Shown: positions 17,861 to 25,506 of the stretch, in pieces
Numbering within the stretch: position 1 is the first letter of the stretch
How the letters are laid out: every line of letters begins with the position of its first letter
NCBI RefSeq assembly: GCF_003751085.1
Contig: NZ_RJJY01000001.1
Span: 3,782,001 to 3,846,000 of the forward strand
From: Micromonospora sp. Llam0
GTDB taxonomy: Bacteria > Actinomycetota > Actinomycetes > Mycobacteriales > Micromonosporaceae
Length of the DNA: 64,000 bases
Reading direction: 5' to 3'
Made by a program: the position numbers and the translations under genes
Notes under the pieces: generated by a model
What the model saw: only the letters and a program-made list of their open reading frames with translations
Told to the model about the DNA's origin: nothing
The model's database searches: none

Positions 17861-18826
17861 TCAGCTTCCCGCGCCCTGGGCGCTCGCGTTACCGAAGTTC
17901 TGCGCGTCCCGCTTGGTATCGAACGGGAAGGTCGTCACCGCGTACGGCTCCTCCCCGATCGCGGCCAGCGCGTCCGGCGTCGAGCTACCGGCCTGCTTCG
18001 CCGCGATGAACTGGTCGTACTGCTCCGGGTCGACCACCCGCATCTCGAAGTTCATCATCGAGTGGTACGTGCCACACAGCTCGGCGCACCGGCCGACGTA
18101 GGCACCGTTCTGTTCGATGGTCACCTCGAACTGGTTGCGGATGCTGCCCGGGAAGACGTCCCGCTTGAACAGCAGCTCCGGCACCCAGAACGAGTGGATC
18201 ACGTCGGTGCTGGTCTCCTCGAACCGGATGGTCCGCTCCGACGGCACCACCAGCACCGGGATGATGTCGGACGAACCGACCGTCGACGCCACCGTGTTGG
18301 CGTCCTCGCCGACCCCGTCACGGTAGTTGAACTGCCAGTTCCACTTGAACGCGACGACCTCGACGGTGACGTCCGGGTCCTCGCTGAGCCGGTCGACGTC
18401 GGTCTGCACCACGGCCGTGTAGTAGAACAGCACCGACACGATCAGGATCGGCGCGATGGTGTAGAGGAACTCCATCGGCATGTTGAACCGGGTCTGCACC
18501 GGCAGCTGGTCACCGCGCTTGCGGTACCGGATGATGCACCAGAAGATCAGGCCCCAGACGAAGACGCCGACCGCGAGCGCCGCGATCACCGAGGCGATCC
18601 ACAGGTCGTACATCCGGTGGGCCTGCGGGGTGATGCCCTGCGGCCAGCCGAAGCCACCGAACGCCGCCCCGACGTCGCAGCCAGTGAGCAGGGTGAGCAG
18701 TGCCGCGCCGCCGATACCGAGCCCGACGGCCCGCAACCGGAGCTGACGCCGCCCGGACGCGGGCCACGCCCGCGTCGGTTGCCGGCCGGCAACCGACGAC
18801 TGCCCTGCTGAATCGCTTGCGACCAC
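17861..18826 (-). CDS. ctaC: Cytochrome c oxidase subunit II (CuA)
   Basis: 321 residues from GTG 18826, chosen for GGGAGG 9 bases upstream; the frame extends to 18901. There is a lipoprotein-type signal with lipobox LLTGC, then two membrane helices (IASVIAALAVGVFVWGLIFW and FLYTIAPILIVSVLFYYTAV), then the CuA cupredoxin domain with KWNWQFNY and the ligand cluster CAELCGTYHSMM. It accepts electrons from QcrC. It shares a 203-base intergenic region with the divergent cysteine desulfurase. Confidence 0.95.
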   Translation of the reverse strand: MVASDSAGQSSVAGRQPTRAWPASGRRQLRLRAVGLGIGGAALLTLLTGCDVGAAFGGFGWPQGITPQAHRMYDLWIASVIAALAVGVFVWGLIFWCIIRYRKRGDQLPVQTRFNMPMEFLYTIAPILIVSVLFYYTAVVQTDVDRLSEDPDVTVEVVAFKWNWQFNYRDGVGEDANTVASTVGSSDIIPVLVVPSERTIRFEETSTDVIHSFWVPELLFKRDVFPGSIRNQFEVTIEQNGAYVGRCAELCGTYHSMMNFEMRVVDPEQYDQFIAAKQAGSSTPDALAAIGEEPYAVTTFPFDTKRDAQNFGNASAQGAGS

Positions 18827-19015
18827 CTGGTCCTGCCTCCCTCGCGGTGCCACCGATGCCACCTGTGGCAACCGGATCGACCTGGCCACGCGTGACGACA
18901 TCGGCGATCAAAGGCGTCACCGACGGTCGCAGATTACTCGACCCGACCGGTCACCATCGGCGTGGGGTCTGGTTTGTCACCCGCCACGACCACCGGCGGC
19001 CCAGCCCACGGCCGG

Positions 19016-19021
19016 TACCGT
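19016..19021 (+). promoter_or_regulatory. -10 box TACCGT before the cysteine desulfurase
   Basis: TACCGT ends 8 bases before GTG 19030 and only 2 bases before the alternative GTG 19024; the spacing favours 19030 as a leaderless start. Confidence 0.45.
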
Positions 19022-19029
19022 CGGTGGCT

Positions 19030-20169
19030 GTGGACTATCTCGACGCCGCGACCGCCGCACCGCTGCACCCGGTCGCCCGCGAGGCACTGTCGGCGGCGCT
19101 GACCGACGGCTGGGCCGACCCGGCCAAGCTGTACGCCCGCGCCCGCCGGGCCGGTCAGCTTCTCGACGCGGCCCGGGAGGTCACCGCCGACGTGCTGCGG
19201 GTCCGCGCCGACGAGATCTCCTTCACACCCAGCGGTACGGTCGCCGCGCACGCCGCCGTACTCGGCGGTCTCGCCGGGCGGCGTCGGGTCGGGCGCACCC
19301 TGGTGCACTCGGCGATCGAGCATTCGGCGGTACTGCACGCCGGGCAGCGGCACACCGCCGACGGCGGCGAGGCGGTGCCGGTGCCGGTGGACCGGCTCGG
19401 CCGGATCGATCTGGCCGCCTGGTCGGCGGCGGTGGCCCGGCCGGGTGTGGCGTTCGCCGCACTGATCAGCGCCAGCCACGAGGTGGGTACGGTCCAACCG
19501 GTCGCCGAGGCGGCCCGGGTGTGCGCCGCGCACGAGGTGCCGCTGTACGTAGACGCCGCCCAGTCGGTGGGCCGGGTGCCGGTGCCGGACGGCTGGTCGG
19601 TGCTGACGGCCAGCGCCCACAAGTGGGGCGGGCTGCCGGGCGTCGGGGTGCTGGTGGTCCGCAAGGGCACCCGGTGGGAGTCGCCCTACCCGGCCGACGA
19701 GCGCGAGTTCGGCCGTACGCCCGGAGCGGTGAACCTGCCGGCGGTGGTCGCGTCGGCGGCGGCGCTGCGCGCGGTGGCCGCCGAGGCGCACGCGCAGGCC
19801 GCCCGGTTGTCGGCGCTGGTGGACCGGATCCGCGCGACGGTGGCCGCGACGGTGCCGGACGTCGAGGTGGTCGGTGACCCGACCGACCGGCTGCCGCACC
19901 TGGTCACCTTCTCCTGCCTGTACGTCGACGGCGAGGCGCTGCTACACGCGCTGGACCGGCGCGGCTTCGCCGTCTCCTCCGGCTCGTCGTGTACGTCGTC
20001 GACGCTGCGCCCGTCACACGTGCTGGAGGCGATGGGGGTGCTGTCGCACGGCAACGTCCGGGTGTCGCTGCACCGGGACACCACCGACGCGGAGGTGGAC
20101 CGGTTCCTGGCCGAGCTGCCGCAGGTGGTGGCCGACCTGCGGGCCGAGGCCGGGGTGGTCGGGCTGTGA
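19030..20169 (+). CDS. Cysteine desulfurase (class V aminotransferase, NifS/IscS type)
   Basis: 379 residues. A PLP enzyme that releases sulfur from L-cysteine as a persulfide. Visible are the PLP-site SASHEVGTVQP and DAAQSVG stretches, the Schiff-base lysine in ASAHKWGG (Lys198) and the catalytic cysteine in SSGSSCTSS (Cys321), on the longer IscS-like loop. It overlaps the TusA-like gene by 4 bases, so sulfur is probably handed to TusA, for example for thiolated tRNA or molybdopterin-type products. It is an additional desulfurase outside a suf operon. Confidence 0.92.
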   Translation: MDYLDAATAAPLHPVAREALSAALTDGWADPAKLYARARRAGQLLDAAREVTADVLRVRADEISFTPSGTVAAHAAVLGGLAGRRRVGRTLVHSAIEHSAVLHAGQRHTADGGEAVPVPVDRLGRIDLAAWSAAVARPGVAFAALISASHEVGTVQPVAEAARVCAAHEVPLYVDAAQSVGRVPVPDGWSVLTASAHKWGGLPGVGVLVVRKGTRWESPYPADEREFGRTPGAVNLPAVVASAAALRAVAAEAHAQAARLSALVDRIRATVAATVPDVEVVGDPTDRLPHLVTFSCLYVDGEALLHALDRRGFAVSSGSSCTSSTLRPSHVLEAMGVLSHGNVRVSLHRDTTDAEVDRFLAELPQVVADLRAEAGVVGL

Positions 20170-20432
20170 CCGGCGACGACGCAGTGGCTCAGCCCCCTGG
20201 CGGCGAGGTGGCGGAGACTCTCGACTGCCTGGGCCAACGCTGCCCGCTGCCGGTGATCGCGCTGGCCCGGCGGTTGCCGCAGCTGCCGGTCGGGTCAGTG
20301 GTCCGGGTGCTGGCCGACGATCCGGCGGCCGCCCTGGACATCCCGGCCTGGTGCCGGATCCGCGGTCAGGAGTTCGTCGCCGCGTCGACCGTCGCCGGCT
20401 CCCCCGCCTTCGACGTCCGCCGCACCAGCTGA
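20166..20432 (+). CDS. TusA-family sulfur carrier
   Basis: 88 residues from GTG 20166, coupled to the desulfurase by GTGA overlap. The family motif CPLP is at residues 26-29 within DCLGQRCPLPVIALARRL; Cys26 is the persulfide carrier. The rest is the compact beta-alpha-beta-alpha-beta-beta TusA fold, ending EFVAASTVAGSPAFDVRR. It receives sulfur from the upstream desulfurase (inference from coupling and family). Confidence 0.9.
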   Translation: MTGDDAVAQPPGGEVAETLDCLGQRCPLPVIALARRLPQLPVGSVVRVLADDPAAALDIPAWCRIRGQEFVAASTVAGSPAFDVRRTS

Positions 20433-20469
20433 ACTGTCCGCCGCACCCACTGCGCGGATGGTGGCGCCA

Positions 20470-20528
20470 CCGATGTGAGGCTGAGATACCTAATCTGCTC
20501 GTTGATACGTATCTCAGCCTCACATCGG
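20470..20528. repeat. Long perfect palindrome, 20-bp arms with 19-nt loop
   Basis: Left arm CCGATGTGAGGCTGAGATAC (20470-20489) and its exact reverse complement at 20509-20528; the loop contains AATCTGCTCGTT, which recurs at 62999. It is downstream of the desulfurase-TusA operon. It is too long and perfect for an ordinary GC-rich terminator and may be a REP/MITE-like element or an RNA structure. Confidence 0.85.
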
Positions 20529-20543
20529 CGTGGCCTCGATAGC

Positions 20544-20578
20544 CGGTTGAGACACCTCTTCGAGATACACCTCAACCG
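20544..20578. repeat. Second hairpin next to the long palindrome
   Basis: Arms CGGTTGAG (20544-20551) and CTCAACCG (20571-20578), with GAGACACCTC and GAGATACACCTC near-repeated inside. GAGATAC is shared with the first palindrome. The 233-base gap 20433-20665 holds no other recognisable element. Confidence 0.5.
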
Positions 20579-20665
20579 CCTCCCGGCGGAGCGCACGTCT
20601 TTGGCCGGTTCGGCCAGGCCTGTTGGTCCACGGCGCCAGGCCCAGCCGGATACTGGCGTGCGAGG

Positions 20666-21280
20666 ATGGCGGGCGTGGGCACGCAGAACGGGTGGAGCAA
20701 GCTGTTGGAGTCCAACCCTGGGCACTCACAGTGGTACGTCGACCGGTTCCGGTCGCTGGCCCGCGACGGGGCCGACCTCGACGGTGAGGCCCGGCTGGTC
20801 GACGCGATGCTGCCCCGTACGGCGCGAGTACTGGACGCCGGCTGCGGTCCCGGCCGGGTCGGCGCGGCGCTGGCCGCCGCCGGTCACGACGTCGTCGGCG
20901 TCGACCTGGACCCGGTGCTGATCGACGCCGCCCGGCAGGACCACCCGGGCCCGCGGTGGCTGGTCGGCGACCTGGCCGAGTTGGACCTGCCCGCACAGGG
21001 CATCACCGACGGCTTCGACGCGATCGTCAGCGCCGGCAACGTCATGACGTTCCTGGCTCCGGACACCCGTCAGGAGGTGCTGCGCCGGATGCGGCTGCAC
21101 CTGCGCGACGGTGGCCGGATCGTGGTCGGGTTCGGCACTGACCGGGGCTATCCGGTCACCGACTTCCTGGCCGACATGCACGCCGCCGATCTGGTCGAGG
21201 ACCTGCTGCTGGCGACCTGGGACCTGCGCCCGTACCGCGACGACTCCGATTTCCTGGTCGCGGTGCTGCGGCCGGCCTGA
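20666..21280 (+). CDS. Class I SAM-dependent methyltransferase
   Basis: 204 residues from ATG 20666; GTG 20675 is an alternative start. Motif I is VLDAGCGPGRVGAALA, motif II GVDLDPVLIDAA (acidic ribose ligand), with DAIVSAGNVMTFL as motif IV-like. The N-terminus WSKLLESNPGHSQWYVDRF is shared, to my recollection, with uncharacterised actinobacterial methyltransferases. The substrate is unknown. It is convergent with the next gene, with only 10 bases between. Confidence 0.85.
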   Translation: MAGVGTQNGWSKLLESNPGHSQWYVDRFRSLARDGADLDGEARLVDAMLPRTARVLDAGCGPGRVGAALAAAGHDVVGVDLDPVLIDAARQDHPGPRWLVGDLAELDLPAQGITDGFDAIVSAGNVMTFLAPDTRQEVLRRMRLHLRDGGRIVVGFGTDRGYPVTDFLADMHAADLVEDLLLATWDLRPYRDDSDFLVAVLRPA

Positions 21281-21295
21281 CCTCCGCCGGTCAGG
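21276..21295. terminator. Small hairpin over the two convergent stop codons
   Basis: CCTGACC (21276-21282) pairs with GGTCAGG (21289-21295) around a 6-base loop, spanning the ends of the methyltransferase and the 100-residue gene. It is short and has no T-tract. Confidence 0.35.
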
Positions 21296-21593
21296 TCAGC
21301 CGGCGACCGTCGGGCGGGTCGACCCACACCAGTCGTACGGGGTGGACCATCCCGTACAGCCGCAGTGCTGCCTTGACACCACTGAACGGGTTGGGCAGGC
21401 CGCCGTTGGTCGGTACGACCACGGCTTCGTCGTCGAACGCCAGCCCCCAGCCGAGCACTCCGCCGTCCTCGCCGGCCTCGGTCTCCGCACAGATGGCGAA
21501 GCGCGCCGGCACCTGCTCGGACGCCTGCTCTGTCATCATCTGCCGGACACCCTCAGGCGTCTCCGACTGACGTCCTACCTCGTCGAGCCCCAT
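21291..21593 (-). CDS. Uncharacterised 100-residue protein divergent from Scr1-type regulator
   Basis: ATG 21593 with a strong AAGGAGG 5 bases upstream. An acidic first half with QMMTEQASEQVPARFAICAE is followed by strands (GVLGWGLAFDDEAVVVP, LYGMVHPVRLVWVDPP). No membrane segment, signal peptide or known motif is recognised. It does not resemble DUF397, the usual partner of Scr1/DUF5753 regulators. Its divergent position 95 bases from the HTH gene suggests it is controlled by, or interacts with, that regulator. Base composition around it is slightly less GC-rich than the neighbours, fitting an accessory insertion. Confidence 0.7.
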   Translation of the reverse strand: MGLDEVGRQSETPEGVRQMMTEQASEQVPARFAICAETEAGEDGGVLGWGLAFDDEAVVVPTNGGLPNPFSGVKAALRLYGMVHPVRLVWVDPPDGRRLT

Positions 21594-21618
21594 AGCAGCC
21601 TCCTTCGAACGTTTATGG

Positions 21619-21626
21619 ATACGTAT
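21619..21626. promoter_or_regulatory. ATACGTAT palindrome in the divergent promoter region
   Basis: ATACGTAT lies in AT-rich DNA between the 100-residue gene and the HTH gene; the related GATACGTATC occurs in the 20.5-kb palindrome arm and TACGTATA near 26752. It is a candidate operator for the adjacent regulator, unproven. Confidence 0.3.
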
Positions 21627-21653
21627 AGGTTAGCGGCTACGGATGTGCTCGGC

Positions 21654-21659
21654 TAGACT
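21654..21659 (+). promoter_or_regulatory. -10 box TAGACT upstream of the Scr1-type regulator
   Basis: TAGACT is 30 bases before ATG 21689, leaving a short leader that carries GGGAG at 21678-21682. Confidence 0.4.
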
Positions 21660-21688
21660 TATCTGGGTACGAGAATCGGGAGACGGTG

Positions 21689-22540
21689 ATGGACACTCAG
21701 GTGGATCCACTTGCGCTACGTTGGCTGCTCGGCGTGGAACTGAGTCGGCACCGGCGAGCGGTGCAGCTCAGCCTCAGCGAACTCGCCGCCACAACCGGGA
21801 TCGGCAAACCCAAGCTCGGACACATGGAATCCGGTCGCTACCATCAGGCACCGGACGACGTGCAGGTTGTCCTGCATGCCTGCGGAGTACCGGCGACAAC
21901 CGTCCAGCAACTGGTGACGCTGGCCGCTGCACGGGCGGACGCCAAGTCCTGGCTGAGTCGCTGGACGGACCTGATTCCGGGCTTCCTCCGGACGTACGTA
22001 GGGTTGCTCGACATGGCCGAGCGACTCTTCACGTTCGAGCCGATGGTGGTGCCTGGGCTACTCCAGTCCCGCGACTACGCTCAAGCACTGACCTCGGCCA
22101 ACCGCTTCTACCGGCCCGATCAGGCACAGTCGTTCGCCGAGTTCCGGCAAGTGCGGGCAAGCAGGCTGGCTGCCCGGCATGATCTGACCTTCCAGACCGT
22201 GATCGGCGAAGCTGCCATCCGCACACCCGTGGGCGAGCCGTCGATCCGCCAGGCACAGCTGGAGCATCTGATAGACGTGGCTCGCGGCGGACGAGTCACC
22301 TTACAGTTGCTGCGGCCCGAGGACGGCCCGCATCAGGCCAGCGCCATTGGGCAGTTCGCACTACTCGAGTTCGGTCACGGCATCCGGCCGGTGGCATACA
22401 CGGAGCTTCTCGACGACGCCATATTCGTACATGACCTCGATCGGGTCCGCACGTACCAGTGGGTCGCCGACAACCTTCGCGAGCTCGCACTCCCACCCGC
22501 CGAGACGCTCACCCATCTACAAGCGGAGCTGACCCGGTAG
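21689..22540 (+). CDS. XRE-type HTH regulator with Scr1/DUF5753 domain
   Basis: 283 residues from ATG 21689 (GTG 21686 is the adjacent alternative). Residues ~12-65 form an XRE helix-turn-helix (LGVELSRHRRAVQLSLSELA, then TGIGKPKLGHMESGR). The remaining ~200 residues are the ligand or partner-binding DUF5753 domain (FEPMVVPGLLQSRDYAQALT, FQTVIGEAAIR, FALLEFG). Such regulators usually sit directly upstream of a DUF397 protein in actinomycetes and have been called TA-like antitoxins; here no DUF397 gene follows and a different small protein is divergent. It is absent from the mycobacterial gene order, so likely acquired. Confidence 0.9.
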   Translation: MDTQVDPLALRWLLGVELSRHRRAVQLSLSELAATTGIGKPKLGHMESGRYHQAPDDVQVVLHACGVPATTVQQLVTLAAARADAKSWLSRWTDLIPGFLRTYVGLLDMAERLFTFEPMVVPGLLQSRDYAQALTSANRFYRPDQAQSFAEFRQVRASRLAARHDLTFQTVIGEAAIRTPVGEPSIRQAQLEHLIDVARGGRVTLQLLRPEDGPHQASAIGQFALLEFGHGIRPVAYTELLDDAIFVHDLDRVRTYQWVADNLRELALPPAETLTHLQAELTR

Positions 22541-22593
22541 GCCCCCGATCAACGTGAGCTTGCCCAGGACCGAAGATCAGCGGGCCGGCCGAG

Positions 22594-23571
22594 TCAGGCC
22601 GGCAGGTGGGCGCGGACGTCGTCGGCGACGGCGTCGCCGTACGAGTCGGCGAGCCGCTTGACGAAGATGTCCGGCTTGACGGCGTACTCCTGTGGTCCGG
22701 TGGTCTCCAGCACCAGCGCGGCGAGCAGGCAGCCGACCTGCGCGGCCCGTTCCAGACCGAGGCCCCAGCCGAGGGCGGCGAAGAAGCCGGCACGGAAGCC
22801 GTCACCGACACCGGTCGGGTCGTCGGCGACCACGTCACGGGCCACCGGTACGTGGATCCGCTCGATGCCCCGGCCAGTGATCTCCACCCCGTCAGCACCG
22901 AGCGTGGTGACCCGTACCGTCACCAGGTCGAGCACCTGGTCGCCGGTGAGGCCGACCTTGCTCTCCAGCAGCGACCGCTCGTACTCGTTGGTCAGCAGAT
23001 ACTCCGCCCCGTCGATGAGCTGCCGGACGTCCTCACCGCTCATCCGGGCCAGCTGCTGCGACGGGTCGGCGGCGAACCGGTAGCCCCGGGCCCGGCACTC
23101 GGCCGAGTGGCGCAGCATCGCCTCGGGGTCGTTGGCGCTGACCAGCACCAGTTCGAGGCCACCCACCCGGGCGGCGACCGGTGCCAGCTCGATGTTGCGG
23201 GCCTCGCTCATCGCACCGGCGTAGAAGGACGCGATCTGGCACAGGTCGTCGTCGGTGGTGCAGACGAAGCGGGCGGTGTGCGCCAACTCGCTGACGTGCA
23301 CCGAGTCGCAGTCGACGCCGTGGCGTTCCAGCCAGGAACGGTAGTCGGCGAAGTCGGCGCCGACCGCGCCGAGCAGCACCGGGCGCAGACCGAGCTGGGC
23401 CATCCCGAAGGCGATGTTCGCCGCCACCCCGCCCCGGCGGACGACCAGGTCGTCGACGAGGAACGACAGGGACACCTTGTCCAACTGGTCCGCGATGAGC
23501 TGACCCGCGAACCGGCCGGGGAAGTGCATCAGATGGTCGGTGGCGATCGAGCCGGTGACGGCGATCTTCAT
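22594..23571 (-). CDS. PfkB-family kinase, probable adenosine kinase
   Basis: 325 residues. A ribokinase fold with N-terminal GSIATDHLMHFPGRF, the lid and sugar-binding region RRGGVAANIAFGMAQLG, and the C-terminal anion-hole/catalytic motif DPTGVGDGFRAGFFAA (Asp is the base). Size and synteny match M. tuberculosis Rv2202c (AdoK/CbhK), which phosphorylates adenosine, hence the preferred assignment; another nucleoside or sugar substrate cannot be excluded. The 172-base gap to the Fe-S carrier gene has a TAAGCT -10-like box about 40 bases before the start. Confidence 0.8.
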   Translation of the reverse strand: MKIAVTGSIATDHLMHFPGRFAGQLIADQLDKVSLSFLVDDLVVRRGGVAANIAFGMAQLGLRPVLLGAVGADFADYRSWLERHGVDCDSVHVSELAHTARFVCTTDDDLCQIASFYAGAMSEARNIELAPVAARVGGLELVLVSANDPEAMLRHSAECRARGYRFAADPSQQLARMSGEDVRQLIDGAEYLLTNEYERSLLESKVGLTGDQVLDLVTVRVTTLGADGVEITGRGIERIHVPVARDVVADDPTGVGDGFRAGFFAALGWGLGLERAAQVGCLLAALVLETTGPQEYAVKPDIFVKRLADSYGDAVADDVRAHLPA

Positions 23572-23619
23572 GTCGGCCCTCGGGTGTCGGGGTGGGGAAT
23601 CGTGCGCGGGCCAGCTTAC

Positions 23620-23648
23620 CGGTACGGGGACCGTCAGAACCCGTACCG
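23620..23648. terminator. Hairpin after the Fe-S carrier gene
   Basis: CGGTACGGG (23620-23628) and CCCGTACCG (23640-23648) are perfect 9-base arms with an 11-base loop, between the Fe-S carrier stop and the kinase promoter on the reverse strand. Confidence 0.45.
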
Positions 23649-23743
23649 TTCTCGAATCGGCACGATCACCACGCCGTCAGCCGACGTCCGAGTCGGGGTA
23701 TCCCCGGCCCCGGACGTGGCTGCGGACACGTACGCCCGGCGGC

Positions 23744-24112
23744 TCAGTGGAAGGAGTCGCCGCAGGCACAGGAGTTCTGCGCGTTCGGGTTGTCGATGGT
23801 GAAACCCTGGGCGTCGATCCGGTCCGCGAAGTCGATCTTCGCGCCGGTCAGGTACGGGGCGCTCATCCGGTCCACCACGACCTCGACGCCGCCGAAGTCG
23901 TCGACGATGTCCCCGTCCAGCGACCGCTCGTCGAAGAACAGCTGGTACCGCAGGCCGGAGCAGCCACCGGGCTGTACGGCGACCCGAAGCCGCAGGTCGT
24001 CGCGGCCTTCCTGGTCGAGCAGTGCCTTGACCTTCTCGGCCGCCAGGTCGGTGAGGACGACGGTGGTCGAGGCGGCGGTCTCGGCCGTTTCGGACTGCGC
24101 TGATGTGCTCAC
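23744..24112 (-). CDS. erpA: HesB/IscA/ErpA-type iron-sulfur carrier
   Basis: 122 residues from GTG 24112, with GGGGAG about 10 bases upstream. A-type carrier signature: the three cysteines appear in GGCSGLRYQLFFDE and SCACGDSFH at the C-terminus. It accepts and delivers [2Fe-2S]/[4Fe-4S] clusters to apo-enzymes; NadA, LipA and QcrA encoded in this window are natural clients (inference). Synteny corresponds to M. tuberculosis Rv2204c. Confidence 0.93.
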   Translation of the reverse strand: MSTSAQSETAETAASTTVVLTDLAAEKVKALLDQEGRDDLRLRVAVQPGGCSGLRYQLFFDERSLDGDIVDDFGGVEVVVDRMSAPYLTGAKIDFADRIDAQGFTIDNPNAQNSCACGDSFH

Positions 24113-24279
24113 GTGAAGGTCTCCCCTGCGACGGTGCGAATTCGTCCGTATCAGGTAACGCTAACCGGCCGGGCCACGATTCCCAATCCGGGTGGCCACA
24201 ATCCGTACGTGATCCGCCGCGCATCCCACCATCCGGAAGATCACCGGAAACTCACCGCCCCGTGGCCGTCGGCACGCCG

Positions 24280-25446
24280 TCAGCGGCTCCACTGGCCGGC
24301 CAGCCGGGCGGCGATCCCGCGCAGCCCTTCCGCCGGCCGGGCCAGCGCCTGAGCCAGCCCACCGCCGGTCTCGCCGCCGAAGTGGTCCACCAGGGCGTAC
24401 GCCTCGGTGACGCCGGCCGCGGCCGACTCCCGCCGGCCGGTGGACACCTGGCCGGCGAGCACCACGCAGGGCAGTCCCCGGTCCCGGGCCGCGCCGGCCA
24501 CCCCGGCGACCACCTTGCCGCGCAGCGACTGGTGGTCGAACGACCCTTCGCCGGTGATCACCAGGTCGGCGGCGTCCAGCGCGGCGGGCAGCCCGATCAG
24601 CGCGGTGACCAGGTCGATGCCGGACTCGCACCGCCCGCCGAGGGCGAGCAGCGCGGCGCCGATGCCACCGGCGGCCCCGGCCCCGGGCAGCGCGGCCAGC
24701 TGCGGCGGGCAGCCGGGCAGGCCCGCGACCAGGGTGCCGGCGAACCGCTGCAGCGCGGCGTCGAGCAGCAGTACGTCGGCCCGGTCGGCACCCTTCTGCG
24801 GCCCGTACACGTTGCTGGCCCCGTGCAGCCCGGTCAGCGGGTTGTCGACGTCGGTCGCGGCGACCAGCTCGACCCCGCGCAGCCGGGGTACGCCGTCGAG
24901 GCGGTCGACCCCGGCGAGGGCCACGCCGCCGTACGGCAGGGCGTAGCCGGCGGCGTCGAGCGGGGTGACCCCCAGCGCGGTGAGCATGCCGGCTCCGGCG
25001 TCGTTGGTGGCCGACCCGCCGAGCCCGACGACCACCCGACGGGCACCGTGTTCGACCGCCGCGACCAGCAGCAGCCCGAGGCCGTACGAGGTGGTGTGTT
25101 TCGGGTCACGTTCGGCTTCGGTGAGCAGGTGCAGGCCGCACGCCTGGGCGCTCTCCACGTACGCGGTCGGGCCGGCGGTCGCGCTCCCGCCGGCCCCCGG
25201 GCCGTCGACCAGCAGAATCTCACCGCCGACCGGCCGGCCGAGCGGGTCGACCGTCGGTACCGGGACCCGCCGGCCGGCGGTCGACTCGGCCAGCACCTCG
25301 ACGAATCCCGGACCACCGTCGGACAACGGGCGCAGCACCAGCTCGTCGGTGGGCGCCCGGTCCCGCCACCCGGTGGCGACGGCGGCGGCCACCTCGGCGG
25401 CGGTCAGGGTGCCGGCGAACTTGTCCGGACAGATCAGGACCCGCAT
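24280..25446 (-). CDS. Glycerate kinase (GckA/GlxK type)
   Basis: 388 residues from ATG 25446. Family hallmarks are N-terminal ICPDKFAGTLTAAEVAAA, RPLSDGGPGFVEVL, the glycine-rich GLGGSATNDAGAGML and the C-terminal ITGEGSFDHQSLRGK. It phosphorylates glycerate to 2- or 3-phosphoglycerate. It is divergent from nadA with 60 bases between. The position matches M. tuberculosis Rv2205c. The length is normal for the family. Confidence 0.92.
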   Translation of the reverse strand: MRVLICPDKFAGTLTAAEVAAAVATGWRDRAPTDELVLRPLSDGGPGFVEVLAESTAGRRVPVPTVDPLGRPVGGEILLVDGPGAGGSATAGPTAYVESAQACGLHLLTEAERDPKHTTSYGLGLLLVAAVEHGARRVVVGLGGSATNDAGAGMLTALGVTPLDAAGYALPYGGVALAGVDRLDGVPRLRGVELVAATDVDNPLTGLHGASNVYGPQKGADRADVLLLDAALQRFAGTLVAGLPGCPPQLAALPGAGAAGGIGAALLALGGRCESGIDLVTALIGLPAALDAADLVITGEGSFDHQSLRGKVVAGVAGAARDRGLPCVVLAGQVSTGRRESAAAGVTEAYALVDHFGGETGGGLAQALARPAEGLRGIAARLAGQWSR

Positions 25447-25506
25447 GGTCTGGCAGTGTGGCAGGCCACACTTGGGCTGGTCGCAGGCGGGCGGACCTGT
25501 GCGAGC

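Noticed and set aside
21291..21593. Reading the 100-residue protein as a DUF397 toxin
   Set aside because: It lacks the W..SS......C...A pattern of DUF397 and is divergent rather than downstream of the regulator.
24103..25506. Long upstream extension of nadA on the plus strand
   Set aside because: It lies opposite the well-supported glycerate kinase gene and adds 468 residues with no similarity to NadA.
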